Shown: positions 33,167 through 42,945 of the stretch, piece by piece | How positions within the stretch are numbered: the first letter of the stretch is position 1 | How the letters are laid out: each line of letters opens with the position of its first letter | Source: Hydrogenophaga flava NBRC 102514 | Lineage (GTDB): Bacteria > Pseudomonadota > Gammaproteobacteria > Burkholderiales > Burkholderiaceae_C | DNA length: 64,000 bases | NCBI RefSeq assembly: GCF_001571145.1 | Contig: NZ_BCTF01000007.1 | Span: 1 to 64,000, forward strand | Direction: 5' to 3' | Program-made: the position numbers and the translations under genes | Notes under the pieces: generated by a model | Database searches by the model: none | What the model saw: the letters and a program-made list of their open reading frames with translations, nothing else | Told to the model about the DNA's origin: nothing

Positions 33167-34126
33167 ATGCTTTCGCGTACCGCCGACCACCTCTTCTGGA
33201 TGTCCCGCTACACCGAGCGGGCCGAGAACACCGCGCGCATGCTCGATGTGAACTACCAGACCTCGCTGCTGCCGCAGTCCGCTGCGGTGGCGCAGGTGGG
33301 CTGGCAGGGCCTGCTGTCCATCAGCGAGCTCATGCCCAGCTACACCGCCAAGTACGGGCAGGACATCACGCCGCGCAACGTCATGGACTTCATGGTGCGC
33401 GACGAGTCCAACCCGTCGTCCATCGTGTCATGCCTGCGCGCGGCGCGCGAGAACGCCCGTGCGGTGCGTGGCGCGCTGACCACCGAGCTGTGGGAGACGC
33501 AGAACGCCACCTGGCTCAAGCTGGCGGGCTACCTCAAGTCCAGGGATTTCGAGCGCGATCCCGGCGCCTTCTTCGAATGGGTCAAGCACCGTTCGCACCT
33601 CTCGCGCGGTGTGGCGGTGGGCACCATGCTGCAGGACGAGGCCTTCCACTTCTACCGAATGGGCTCCTTCCTGGAGCGGGCCGACAACACCGCGCGACTG
33701 CTGGACGTGAAATTCCATGCGGTGCACAGCGATTTCTTCGGTGCCGCCAGCGAGCAGGATCAGGAGTACGACTTCTACCACTGGAGTGCGATCCTGCGCT
33801 CGGTGTCCGGCTTCGAGGTGTACCGCAAGGTCTACCGCGACGTCATCACGCCCGAGCGTGTGGCCGAGCTGCTGATCCTGCGCCCGGACATGCCGCGCAG
33901 CCTGGCCGCCTGCATGAACGAGGTGGTGGCCAACCTGAGCGTGGTGGCCAACGAGATCTCGGCCGAAACGCAGCGCCGCGCCGGCAAGCTCAAGGCCGAC
34001 CTGCAGTACGCGCGCATCGACGAGATCCTCTCGACCGGCCTGCACGCCTTCCTCACGCAGTTCCTCGACCGGGTGAACGAGCTGGGTGGCCGCATCAGCC
34101 AGGACTTCCTGGTGCCGAGCCACTGA
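33167..34126 (+). CDS. Alpha-E (DUF403) domain protein
   Basis: A 319-aa all-helical protein beginning MLSRTADHLFWMSRYTERAEN, the hallmark of the alpha-E family, with a second family motif AFHFYRMGSFLERADNTARLLD near residue 165. It starts 12 bases after the ATP-grasp stop, with GAGAAAG upstream. It always accompanies the permuted ATP-grasp and transglutaminase genes; in related systems they act together on an unknown peptide-like product. No catalytic site is established for the family. Confidence 0.9.
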   Translation: MLSRTADHLFWMSRYTERAENTARMLDVNYQTSLLPQSAAVAQVGWQGLLSISELMPSYTAKYGQDITPRNVMDFMVRDESNPSSIVSCLRAARENARAVRGALTTELWETQNATWLKLAGYLKSRDFERDPGAFFEWVKHRSHLSRGVAVGTMLQDEAFHFYRMGSFLERADNTARLLDVKFHAVHSDFFGAASEQDQEYDFYHWSAILRSVSGFEVYRKVYRDVITPERVAELLILRPDMPRSLAACMNEVVANLSVVANEISAETQRRAGKLKADLQYARIDEILSTGLHAFLTQFLDRVNELGGRISQDFLVPSH

Positions 34127-34171
34127 TCCGGACGGGTACCATGCGGGTCCCCGGCGCGAACCGGAGCCTGC

Positions 34172-35008
34172 ATGAAACTCGTCATCCACCACCACACCCG
34201 TTTCCGCTACAGCCAGCCGCTGCTCCACACGGTGCAGTCGCTGCACCTGTGGCCGGTCAGCAGCGCCTGCCAGAGCGTCGAGCACTGGGAGCTGCGCGTA
34301 CCCAGCACGCTGTGCAGCCAGCCCGACATTGAGGGCAACCGCGTGCACAGCTTCTCGCTCTCGGCACGGCCTGAGAAAAATCTGCGCGAGAACAGCGTCA
34401 CCGCCCGGGGCACGGTGGTGACCCATGGGGTCGCGGAGTTCACCGATCCACCAACCCTGCCGCCGCCGGGCTTCTACCTGCGCTCCACCCCGCTGGCCGA
34501 GCCGCACCCGCGCATGGCCATGTGGGCCCTGCAGGCGGTGCCTGGCCTGGTGGCGGCGCGTGCGCGGGGCGAACTGCCGAGCACCGCCGACCTCGTGGCC
34601 CTGGCCGCTGCCGTGGCCGACAAGGTGCAGTACCGCAAGGGCAGCACAGGGGTGGAGACCACCGCGCTTGAGGCCTTCGACTGGGAGCTGGGCGTTTGCC
34701 AGGACCAGGCGCATGTGATGGTGGCGGTGTGCCGCAGCATCGGCCTGCCGGCGCGCTACGTCAGCGGCTATTTCTACGCCGCCAACGAGCCCGATCTGGC
34801 CAGCCACGCCTGGGTGGACGTGTGCGTGGACCCGGTGCAGCGCCGCTGGCTCAGCCTGGACGTGACCCACCGCTGTCCGACCGACGAACGCCACATCCGC
34901 CTGGCGGCCGCCACCGACTACAGCGCCTGCACGCCGGTCAAGGGGCTGCGGCGCGGCGGGGGAGACGAGGACATGGCGGTGGACATCCGCATCGGCCCCT
35001 GGAGGTGA
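34172..35008 (+). CDS. Transglutaminase-like cysteine protease family
   Basis: A 278-aa protein with an N-terminal bacterial transglutaminase-like beta domain (MKLVIHHHTRFRYSQPLLHTVQ) and a transglutaminase core. The catalytic triad is visible: Cys in GVCQDQAHVMVAVCRS near 175, His in SHAWVDV near 210 and Asp in SLDVTHRC near 230. It closes the ATP-grasp/alpha-E operon, 45 bases downstream, and its stop is 1 base from that of the convergent lytic transglycosylase. It probably acts as a peptidase or amide transferase on the operon's product. Confidence 0.9.
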   Translation: MKLVIHHHTRFRYSQPLLHTVQSLHLWPVSSACQSVEHWELRVPSTLCSQPDIEGNRVHSFSLSARPEKNLRENSVTARGTVVTHGVAEFTDPPTLPPPGFYLRSTPLAEPHPRMAMWALQAVPGLVAARARGELPSTADLVALAAAVADKVQYRKGSTGVETTALEAFDWELGVCQDQAHVMVAVCRSIGLPARYVSGYFYAANEPDLASHAWVDVCVDPVQRRWLSLDVTHRCPTDERHIRLAAATDYSACTPVKGLRRGGGDEDMAVDIRIGPWR

Positions 35009-35009
35009 G

Positions 35010-36251
35010 TCACTGTCGGCGGTTGACCAAGGCTTCGATGGTCTGGCCCAGCTCGATCACCGCCAGGGCGTAGTAGCTGCTCCAGTTGTAGCGCGTGACC
35101 ACGTAGAAGTTGTCGGTGCCGGCGAGGTAGGTGGGGGCCGACCCGCCATTGGCCGGGTCGCCGTTCTGCAGCTCGATCAGCGCCAGCTTGCCGATGTGCT
35201 TCTGCCCCTCGGCGTCCAGCACGGCGCCCTTGGCGCCAAAGCTCTCGGCGCTGAAGCTGGGCAGGATGTCGGGCGCGAGCAGGGCATCCTTGTCCAGCCT
35301 GCTCAGGTCGAAGCTCACCGGGTAGTGGGTCGGCTGGCCGGGCTGCCAGCCGTAGGCCTTGAAGTAGTTGGCCACCGAGCCGATGGCGTCGACCGGGCTG
35401 TTGAACAGGTCGATCTTGCTGTCGCCATCGAAGTCGATCGCGAAGCGCGCCCAGCTGCTGGGCATGAACTGCGGCCAGCCCATGGCGCCCGCGTAGCTGC
35501 CGCGCAGGGTCTGCGGGTCCATGCGGGTGCGGTGGGCCAGGCTCAGGAACTGTTCCAGCTCGCTGCGGAAGAACTCGGCACGGGCCTCGGCGCGCGGGTG
35601 ACTGGCCGGGAAGTCGAAGGCCAGTGTGGCCAGCGCGTCGATCACGCGGAAATTGCCGGTGTGCTGGCCATACAGGGTCTCTACCCCGATCACGCCGACA
35701 ATCAGGCTGGCGGGCACGCCGAACTCGCGCTCGGCGCGTTCCAGGGCTGCACGGTGGGTGTCCCAGAAGCGCTGACCAGCGCGCAGCCGCACCGGCTCGA
35801 TGAATCGAGCGCGGTAAGCGGCCCAGTTCTTGAACGCGGCGCGCGGCGCGGGCAGCGACAGCCGGATCACGGTGGGTTGGCGGCGGGCGGCGCCGATCTG
35901 TTCGCGCACCCATAGCGGGTCGAGACCGCGGCGCTGGGCCAGATCGTCGGCGAACGCCATGGCCACAGGGGACTGTGCGTACGCGGTGATGTCCACCACC
36001 GGCGGCGTGGCCTCTGGTGTGGCTGGCGGTGGCGCGTCAGGCAGGGGTGCAACTGGTGGTGTCGCCGCTGGCGGCGGCACGTCCAGCAACGGTGCCGGGG
36101 GCAGGGCGGGGGGCAGCTCGGTGGCCGGTACGACGGTGGGTGCGACGGGTGAGGTCTCCACCGGTATCTGAGCCTGCACCTGCGCGGCCGCACAGGTCAG
36201 AGACAGGGACAGCAGCGCGGGAACCAGGGCGGGTCGGGATCGTGGGCTCAT
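35010..36251 (-). CDS. mltB: Lytic murein transglycosylase, MltB/SltB type
   Basis: A 413-aa periplasmic enzyme that cleaves the glycan strand of peptidoglycan. Residues 1-28 form a signal peptide (ALLSLSLTCAAAQVQA). A Pro/Val/Ala-rich linker covers residues about 30-90, and the SLT_2 domain follows. The catalytic Glu is in VGVIGVETLYG near 195, and AGAMGWPQFMPSSW near 260 is the family's substrate-groove motif. There is no lipobox Cys at the signal end, so it is probably soluble. It overlaps tgpA by 4 bases, which suggests co-transcription with the downstream side of that cluster. Confidence 0.92.
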   Translation of the reverse strand: MSPRSRPALVPALLSLSLTCAAAQVQAQIPVETSPVAPTVVPATELPPALPPAPLLDVPPPAATPPVAPLPDAPPPATPEATPPVVDITAYAQSPVAMAFADDLAQRRGLDPLWVREQIGAARRQPTVIRLSLPAPRAAFKNWAAYRARFIEPVRLRAGQRFWDTHRAALERAEREFGVPASLIVGVIGVETLYGQHTGNFRVIDALATLAFDFPASHPRAEARAEFFRSELEQFLSLAHRTRMDPQTLRGSYAGAMGWPQFMPSSWARFAIDFDGDSKIDLFNSPVDAIGSVANYFKAYGWQPGQPTHYPVSFDLSRLDKDALLAPDILPSFSAESFGAKGAVLDAEGQKHIGKLALIELQNGDPANGGSAPTYLAGTDNFYVVTRYNWSSYYALAVIELGQTIEALVNRRQ

Positions 36252-38356
36252 GAGGGTGCCCGCCGTGGGGGCCAGGACATCTGTTGAAACTGTTTCTGCA
36301 ATGCGGTCAGCGTATCCGGGCTGTGGGGCGCGTAGCGCAGCGCTTCGAGGCGCAGCAGCCAGGCGCCCAGCTGCTGTGTGAATAGCTGCTCACCAAGCTG
36401 CTCGGATGCGACGCGCGCCAGCTCGCGCGGCGTGGCGTGCTCGCCGGCTTCGACGCCCAGTGCGGCCAGGCGGCGGCGTACACGCGCCAGCGTGCGCAGC
36501 CAGGGGTCGTGCTGCTGGCGTTCCCACAGGGCCCAGGCGGCGCCCGCGAGGCTGACCACCACGACCACGCCGACCAGCACATAGGCCAGATCAGTCCAGC
36601 TCGGCGACTCGAAGCCCAGGTTCTTCAGCAGGTCCAGCTGGCTGCCCTGCGTATAGTTCAGCACCCACTGGTTCCAGCCGTTGTTCACCGCTTCCCAGAC
36701 GTCGCGCAGTTGCTGCGCAAGGGTGGGGTTCAGCGTGCCCAGGGCGGCACCAATGGCACCCTGGGGCGCCACCAATCGCTCGAACGACCCGATGCGGGAT
36801 GGCGACACCGCGCTCGTGGGGTCCACGCGCACCCAGCCCTGGCCTTGCAGCCAGACCTCGGCCCAGGCGTGGGCATCTCGCTGGCGCACAGTCCAGTAGC
36901 CGTCGACGGCATTGAGCTCGCCGCCCTGGTAGCCGGTGACGATGCGGGCCGGGATGTCAAGCGCGCGCATCAGGATCACGAAGCTGGACGCGATGTGCTC
37001 GCAGAAGCCTTCCTTGCGGTCGAACCAGAACTCGTCGGCGGTGTGCTGGCCGTAGACACCGGGGTCGAGTGTGTAGGTGTAGCCGCCGGTGCGCAGGCGG
37101 TTGAGCGCCGCCTCGATCAGCGCCGGAGCGGACTGCGGCCCCGACCCGTGCTCGCGCCGCAGCTCCTGGGCGAAGGCCAGGGTGCGCGGGTTGAAGCCGG
37201 CGGGCAGCGCGATCTGGTCCTGCAGCGCCAGCGACGGCTCCAGCGGGCCGTGGCGGAAGCGGGTGTGGCTCTCGGCGCGGTAGCGCACCAGCTCCGTCAC
37301 CGGCCGCCGCACGAACCACTGCAGTTCCGGTGTCATGAATGCCTTGAGGCCCTGCAGCTCGGGTGCCTGTGTGGCGGCTTCGAGCACGAATACCCAGGGG
37401 CGGTGGTTCGGTTCCATGGTGACTTCGTAGCGGATCGGCTCGCCTGCAAAAGCCAGGTTGGCCTGCAGCTCCATGTGCGGTGGAAAGGCCGAGCGCAGTG
37501 GCTTCCATTCCACGCCGTCAAAATCGGTGAGCACCGGTCCGCGGAAATACAGCTCGCGCTGCGGCGGCACCGGGCCGTCAAAGCGCACGCGCAGCGCGAT
37601 GCGGTCGTCCAGCACCAGTTCGGCGATCTGGCCGACCCGCATTTTTCCGGACAGGCCCGAACGTCCGTCCATGCCGTCGCCCGGCACGCCCCACAGCGGC
37701 GAGAGGCGTGGGAACAGCATGAACGCCACCACCATGATCGGTGCGCCCAGCAGGGCCAGCCGCGCTGCGATGCCGGCGGTCTGCCGCAACGGTGGATGCC
37801 CCACCGGCATGTGGGCGTTGACGACGGCGGTCAGCAGACCCAGCAGCGCCACCAGGATGCCCGCTGCGGTGGGCAGCGACTGGGAATAGAAGAAATGGGT
37901 CAGCAGCGTGAAGAAGCCGAGGAAAAACACCACGAAGGCATCGCGGCGGGCCCGCAACTCCAGCGTCTTGAGCGCCAGCAGCACGACGATCAGCGTGACG
38001 CCCGCGTCGCGGCCGAGCAGGGTCTTGTGGGTCCACCATGTGGCGGCCAGGGTGACCAGCAGCAGGCCGATGCGCCAGCGCCAGCCGGGCAGCGGCCGGC
38101 CCCGCAGGGTGAGCGATGCGCGCCAGACCAGAACACCCGCCGTCAGCGCCGAACACCACCAGGGGATGTGCGGCACCTGCATCATCACCACCCAGGCGAT
38201 GACGGCCAGCAGGAACAGGGTGTCGCGGGTGTCGCGTGGCAAGGCCCCCACGCTCCACCGCTGCGCGGGTCGCTGCCCCCCGAGGGGGCGCGTTTCGCCT
38301 TGGGGCGGCCCGGCGGCGAAACCTTTGTCGCTGTTGCGTTGTGTCTTGGTCAGCAC
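36248..38356 (-). CDS. tgpA: TgpA-type membrane transglutaminase (DUF3488)
   Basis: A 702-aa inner-membrane protein. An N-terminal set of about six helices (TLFLLAVIAWVVMMQVP onward) is followed by a periplasmic transglutaminase core with Cys in RKEGFCEHIASSFVILMR near 450, His in DAHAWAEVWL near 493 and Asp in VRVDPTSAVSP, then one last helix and a DUF4129-like C-terminal tail. TgpA is essential in Pseudomonas; its substrate is not known to me. Residues about 10-40 before the first helix are encoded by a GC-rich repetitive element (38262-38330), so the true start may be further inside. It lies in a MoxR-DUF58-TgpA-MltB cluster. Confidence 0.9.
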   Translation of the reverse strand: MLTKTQRNSDKGFAAGPPQGETRPLGGQRPAQRWSVGALPRDTRDTLFLLAVIAWVVMMQVPHIPWWCSALTAGVLVWRASLTLRGRPLPGWRWRIGLLLVTLAATWWTHKTLLGRDAGVTLIVVLLALKTLELRARRDAFVVFFLGFFTLLTHFFYSQSLPTAAGILVALLGLLTAVVNAHMPVGHPPLRQTAGIAARLALLGAPIMVVAFMLFPRLSPLWGVPGDGMDGRSGLSGKMRVGQIAELVLDDRIALRVRFDGPVPPQRELYFRGPVLTDFDGVEWKPLRSAFPPHMELQANLAFAGEPIRYEVTMEPNHRPWVFVLEAATQAPELQGLKAFMTPELQWFVRRPVTELVRYRAESHTRFRHGPLEPSLALQDQIALPAGFNPRTLAFAQELRREHGSGPQSAPALIEAALNRLRTGGYTYTLDPGVYGQHTADEFWFDRKEGFCEHIASSFVILMRALDIPARIVTGYQGGELNAVDGYWTVRQRDAHAWAEVWLQGQGWVRVDPTSAVSPSRIGSFERLVAPQGAIGAALGTLNPTLAQQLRDVWEAVNNGWNQWVLNYTQGSQLDLLKNLGFESPSWTDLAYVLVGVVVVVSLAGAAWALWERQQHDPWLRTLARVRRRLAALGVEAGEHATPRELARVASEQLGEQLFTQQLGAWLLRLEALRYAPHSPDTLTALQKQFQQMSWPPRRAPS
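38262..38330. repeat. GC-rich palindromic element inside tgpA 5' end
   Basis: The core GCCCCCCGAGGGGGC at 38275-38289 is nearly perfectly palindromic and sits in a GC-rich context (GGGGCGGCCCGGCGGCG). A similar element is found at 62610-62700. I associate this type with intergenic repeats of Comamonadaceae. Here it has been captured in the annotated N-terminus of tgpA. Confidence 0.55.
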
Positions 38357-39338
38357 AGGGCAAGCGCCTCCAGGCAGCGGGCGCGGTGGGTCGGGCCCTG
38401 GTCTGGGGGCAGTTCGCGGCCGGGAATGCGCAGGCCATAGTCCAGCCCCAAACGCTCGGCCATCAGCACCCAGGCGGTGAGGCGCGACAGGCGGGATTCC
38501 AGGTCTGAAGCGCCGCAGCGGGTGTGGTCCAGCCAGAGCTGCTGGCGCTGCGTGGACAGGGCATCCCGGCTGACCAGGTCGTCGCGACCGGCGGCAAAGG
38601 TCTGCGCCGCCTTCTTCCAGACGATGGATTTCTGCGGGTCACCCCGCCGGTAGGCGCGCACGCCGTCGAATTCACCCGTGGTCTGCACGCTCGCGCTGCC
38701 GGCGAAGCCCGGCTGCGCCTCACCGGGCGGCAGGGGCGGCGGGTGGGTCTCGGGGGCGGGGTAGACCAGCACCTGGGCCGCAGGGCGCCACACGGTCCAG
38801 ACGCGGAAGGTGCCCATGGGAAACAGCGTGACAGCGGTCAGCGGTGCCAGAGCATGCAGGCCTCGCCGGGGAAACACCGATGCCACTTGCAGGCGCGTGC
38901 TGCCCTGGGCCGGCACATCGGTCCAGGCGAGGTGGGTGTCGCCAGCGGAAGCCTCACCGATCACGCCGATGCCGATGCTGTGGCGCACCTTGCCCTGCTC
39001 GTTGCCCAGCTGGATGTCCAGCGCCGCCGCATGGCCAGCGTGCACCGGTGCAGGCGGGCTCAGGTGCAGGGTGAGGCCGCGCAGGTTGGCGTGGCAGCTG
39101 TGCATGCCGGTCAGCGCACTGCCAGCCAGCAGGAAGGTCAGCAGATACCCCAGGTTCAGCTGGTAGTTGATGCTGCCCACCAGCAGCAGGAGCAGGGTCA
39201 GCGCCAGCATCCAGCCGGCGCGGGTGGGCAGGATGTAGACGTTGCGCTGCGTCAGCAGCAGGGTGTCGCTGCACGGCTGCCGCGCATGGAACCACTGTCG
39301 CAGCCGTCGGCGCAGGGCGTGCAGCGGGGCCAGCGGGC

Positions 39339-39342
<4 letters not shown>
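38350..39342 (-). CDS. DUF58 domain protein
   Basis: A 330-aa protein with two hydrophobic segments at residues about 35-75 (GWMLALTLLLLLVGSINYQ and LLTFLLAGSALTGM) and the DUF58 core, including GEFDGVRAYRRGDPQKSIVWKKAAQ near 225. DUF58 proteins are always neighbours of MoxR ATPases and are thought to be membrane partners in assembly or cell-envelope processes. Its ATG overlaps the MoxR stop by 4 bases and its 3' end overlaps tgpA, so the three are one operon. Confidence 0.9.
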
Positions 39343-40259
<917 letters not shown>

Positions 40260-40285
40260 GCCGCGAACCTTACCGTAAAAAAGTG

Positions 40286-41239
40286 ATGAGCCAGGCCACC
40301 GGTTATTTCACCCACAGGGACTGCTGGCGGCACGAGATGGGGCCGGGGCACCCCGAATGCCCCGCCCGCCTGGACGCCATCCAGGACCGTTTGCTGGCCT
40401 CCGGTCTGGACATTGCCCTGGACAAACGTGAGGCTACCGCAGCCGCCCTGGCCGATCTTGAGCTGGCCCACGGCCGCATGCACCTGGCAGCGCTGCGGGG
40501 CCTGTCGGACCAGCTGCGCGACGACATCGCTGCCGGCGGCCCCGACCACGCGCAGATCGACCCCGACACCTCGATCAACGTGCACAGCTGGGACGCGATC
40601 CTGATGGCCGCGGGCGCCGCCATCGACGCCACCGACGCGGTCATGGCCGGCGAGCTGGCCAATGCCTTCTGTGCTGTGCGTCCGCCCGGTCACCACGCCA
40701 CGCGCAATCAGGCCATGGGCTTCTGCTTCGTCAACAACGTGGCGGTGGCGGCCAAGTACGCCCTGGAGCGCCACGGCCTGCAGCGCGTGGCCATCATCGA
40801 CTTCGACGTGCACCACGGCAACGGCACCGAGGACATCGTTGCGGGCGACGAGCGCATCCTTATGTGCAGCTTCTACCAGCACCCCTTCTACCCACCCTGG
40901 AACCACTCGACCGCACCCAACCTGGTGAACCTTCCGGTGCCTGCGTACACCAAGGGCATGGATGTGAGGGAGCTGATCGACATGATGTGGCTGCCCCGGC
41001 TCGATGCCCACCGGCCGCAGATGATCTTCATCAGCGCCGGCTTCGACGCCCACCGCGAAGACGACATGGGCCAGATGGGGCTGGTGGAGAACGACTACGC
41101 CTGGATCACCGAACGCATCAAGGAAGTCGCAAAGCGCCACGCCCAGGGCCGCATCGTGAGCTGCCTCGAAGGAGGCTACGACCTCAGCGCCCTGGCGCGG
41201 AGTGTGGAGGCGCATCTGCGCGTGCTGGCGGGGCTTTGA
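40286..41239 (+). CDS. Histone deacetylase-like amidohydrolase
   Basis: A 317-aa enzyme of the class II HDAC/AcuC/acetylpolyamine amidohydrolase superfamily. Zinc-site motifs are visible: RPPGHHATRNQAMGFCFVNN, then IIDFDVHHGNGTEDI with Asp and His ligands, and SAGFDAHREDDMG with the third Asp; GGYDL closes the domain. The start is ATG 40286 with no strong ribosome site; an in-frame 40244 start would overlap the divergent moxR gene. It removes acetyl or similar acyl groups; the substrate may be a polyamine or protein lysine. Confidence 0.92.
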   Translation: MSQATGYFTHRDCWRHEMGPGHPECPARLDAIQDRLLASGLDIALDKREATAAALADLELAHGRMHLAALRGLSDQLRDDIAAGGPDHAQIDPDTSINVHSWDAILMAAGAAIDATDAVMAGELANAFCAVRPPGHHATRNQAMGFCFVNNVAVAAKYALERHGLQRVAIIDFDVHHGNGTEDIVAGDERILMCSFYQHPFYPPWNHSTAPNLVNLPVPAYTKGMDVRELIDMMWLPRLDAHRPQMIFISAGFDAHREDDMGQMGLVENDYAWITERIKEVAKRHAQGRIVSCLEGGYDLSALARSVEAHLRVLAGL

Positions 41240-41284
41240 TGGATTGAAGGGCGCACCGTGCGGCCGAACAGGTTATGAGTTGAG

Positions 41285-42175
41285 ATGCTGAAAAAGGTAC
41301 TGAAACGGATGCCAGGTCTGAAAGGCCTGGCCCAGGAGCTGACGGATCTGCGCCTGCAGGTGCAGGCGGGTCAGGAACGCGAGCAGAGGGCCCATGAAGA
41401 GCGCTTGCGGTTGCAAGGGGAGCTGCAGCGGGCCCGGGACACGATCGGCCGATTGCAGTTGTGCGGGGCCAGCTCTGATCTGGACGACATCCTGGTGCCG
41501 GAGGCTGGTTCGCGAGCGCCGGCCTTCTGCGGGCACAGTGTCGTCTGGCCCTGGTTGCAGGAGCACATCAACCGGCCAGGGCTGGAGGTGCTTGAAATCG
41601 GTTCGCGCCTGGTGGTGGCGCGCGCTCTATGGAAGGAATACCTGCCCGATGTGCAGTACACCGGGTTCGACTACCTGTCGGGCCCCAATGTGGACGTGGT
41701 GGGCGACGCCCACCGCCTTTCTCAATACCTCCCCGGTCGACAGTTCGACTTTGTCTTCTCCTGCGCGGTGTTCGAGCATCTTGTGTGTCCATGGCTCGTG
41801 GTGGAAGAGATTTCGAAGGTGCTGCGCCCAGGGGGCAAGGCGTTCATCGAAACCCATTTTTCCTTCTCGGAACACGAAGCGCCATGGCACTTTTTCCAGT
41901 TCAACAGCCGCGCCCTGGAGCAGCTGTTTCACCCGAGGCTGGGCTTCCGGGTGATCGACAGCGGCCTCTCAAGCCCCATCGTCGGCCGATTCGCCAAGGG
42001 AAGCCAGAGTTACCTGCTGGATCAGCCGGTCAACAACCTGTACGGCCACTCGGAGATCGTGGTGGAGAAGGTAGGTCCCGCGGACCCGGCCTTCTCCTGG
42101 CGCGATGTGGCGCAGGACCTCGCCGCCACCAGTTCTTATCCGCCTCCCCTGGCATCTGTCGCTGATACGCAATGA
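41285..42175 (+). CDS. Class I SAM-dependent methyltransferase
   Basis: A 296-aa protein. Residues about 10-60 form a coiled coil rich in Glu, Arg, Gln and Leu. The methyltransferase fold follows: motif I in LEVLEIGSRLVV near 105, FDYLSGPNVDVVGDA, the VFSCAVFEHLVCPW segment and VLRPGGKAFIETHF near 180. This is the Methyltransf_11 layout seen in glycan and lipid methyltransferases; coiled-coil-plus-methyltransferase proteins are frequent in surface-polysaccharide loci, but no such locus is adjacent. Its last bases overlap the enoyl-CoA hydratase start. Confidence 0.85.
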   Translation: MLKKVLKRMPGLKGLAQELTDLRLQVQAGQEREQRAHEERLRLQGELQRARDTIGRLQLCGASSDLDDILVPEAGSRAPAFCGHSVVWPWLQEHINRPGLEVLEIGSRLVVARALWKEYLPDVQYTGFDYLSGPNVDVVGDAHRLSQYLPGRQFDFVFSCAVFEHLVCPWLVVEEISKVLRPGGKAFIETHFSFSEHEAPWHFFQFNSRALEQLFHPRLGFRVIDSGLSSPIVGRFAKGSQSYLLDQPVNNLYGHSEIVVEKVGPADPAFSWRDVAQDLAATSSYPPPLASVADTQ

Positions 42176-42945
42176 ATGACCTTGTCCTGATGCACACCCG
42201 CGACGAGCGCGGCGTGCACACCCTCACATTGAACAACCCAAAGGCCTTCAACGTCCTGTCCGAGGACATGATGGCGGCGTTCCAGCAGGCGCTGGACGCC
42301 GTGGCCGCCGACCCCGCGGCGCGCGCCGTGGTGATTGCCGCCGAGGGCCGCGCCTTCTGTGCGGGGCATGACCTCAAGCAGATGAAGGCCCGACCCGAGC
42401 TGGCCTACTACCAGTCCCTGTTTGCGACCTGCTCTAAGCTGATGCTGTCGATTCGCAAGCTGGAAGTGCCGGTGATCGCACGCGTGCATGGCCTGGCCAC
42501 TGCCGCCGGCTGCCAGCTGGTCGCCCAGTGCGACCTGGCGGTGGCCGTGAAGGAGGCGAGCTTCGGCGTCAACGGCATCGACGTCGGCCTGTTCTGCGCG
42601 ACGCCCAGCGTGGCGCTGTCGCGCAACATGCTGCCCAAGCAGGCCATGGAGATGCTGCTGACCGGTGATTTCATCTCGGCCGACGAGGCGAAGGCGCGTG
42701 GGCTGGTCAACCGTGTGGTGACGGCCGACGCCCTGGATGCCGAAGTGGCCGCGCTGGTCGATCGCATCCTGGGCAAGCCGCGCGAGGCGCTCGCCATGGG
42801 CAAGGCGCTTTTCTACCGGCAACTGGAAACCGGCATGGAATCGGCGTACCAGCTGGCCGGCCAGACCATGGCCTGCAACATGGTGCACGAAGTGGCGCAA
42901 GAGGGTGTGCAGGCCTTCATCGAGAAAAGGGCGCCCCGATGGTGA
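42172..42945 (+). CDS. Enoyl-CoA hydratase/isomerase family protein
   Basis: A 257-aa crotonase-fold enzyme. The oxyanion-hole segments are RAFCAGHDLKQMK near residue 65 and HGLATAAGCQLVAQCDLAVA near 110, and the expected NGIDVGLFCATP loop follows. In the usual catalytic Glu position (second of the EGIPTMGL-like pattern) this family group has smaller residues, so it may be a hydratase-like protein of the ECHDC3 type rather than a standard beta-oxidation hydratase. It overlaps the methyltransferase (4 bases) and the MscS gene (7 bases). Confidence 0.87.
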   Translation: MNDLVLMHTRDERGVHTLTLNNPKAFNVLSEDMMAAFQQALDAVAADPAARAVVIAAEGRAFCAGHDLKQMKARPELAYYQSLFATCSKLMLSIRKLEVPVIARVHGLATAAGCQLVAQCDLAVAVKEASFGVNGIDVGLFCATPSVALSRNMLPKQAMEMLLTGDFISADEAKARGLVNRVVTADALDAEVAALVDRILGKPREALAMGKALFYRQLETGMESAYQLAGQTMACNMVHEVAQEGVQAFIEKRAPRW

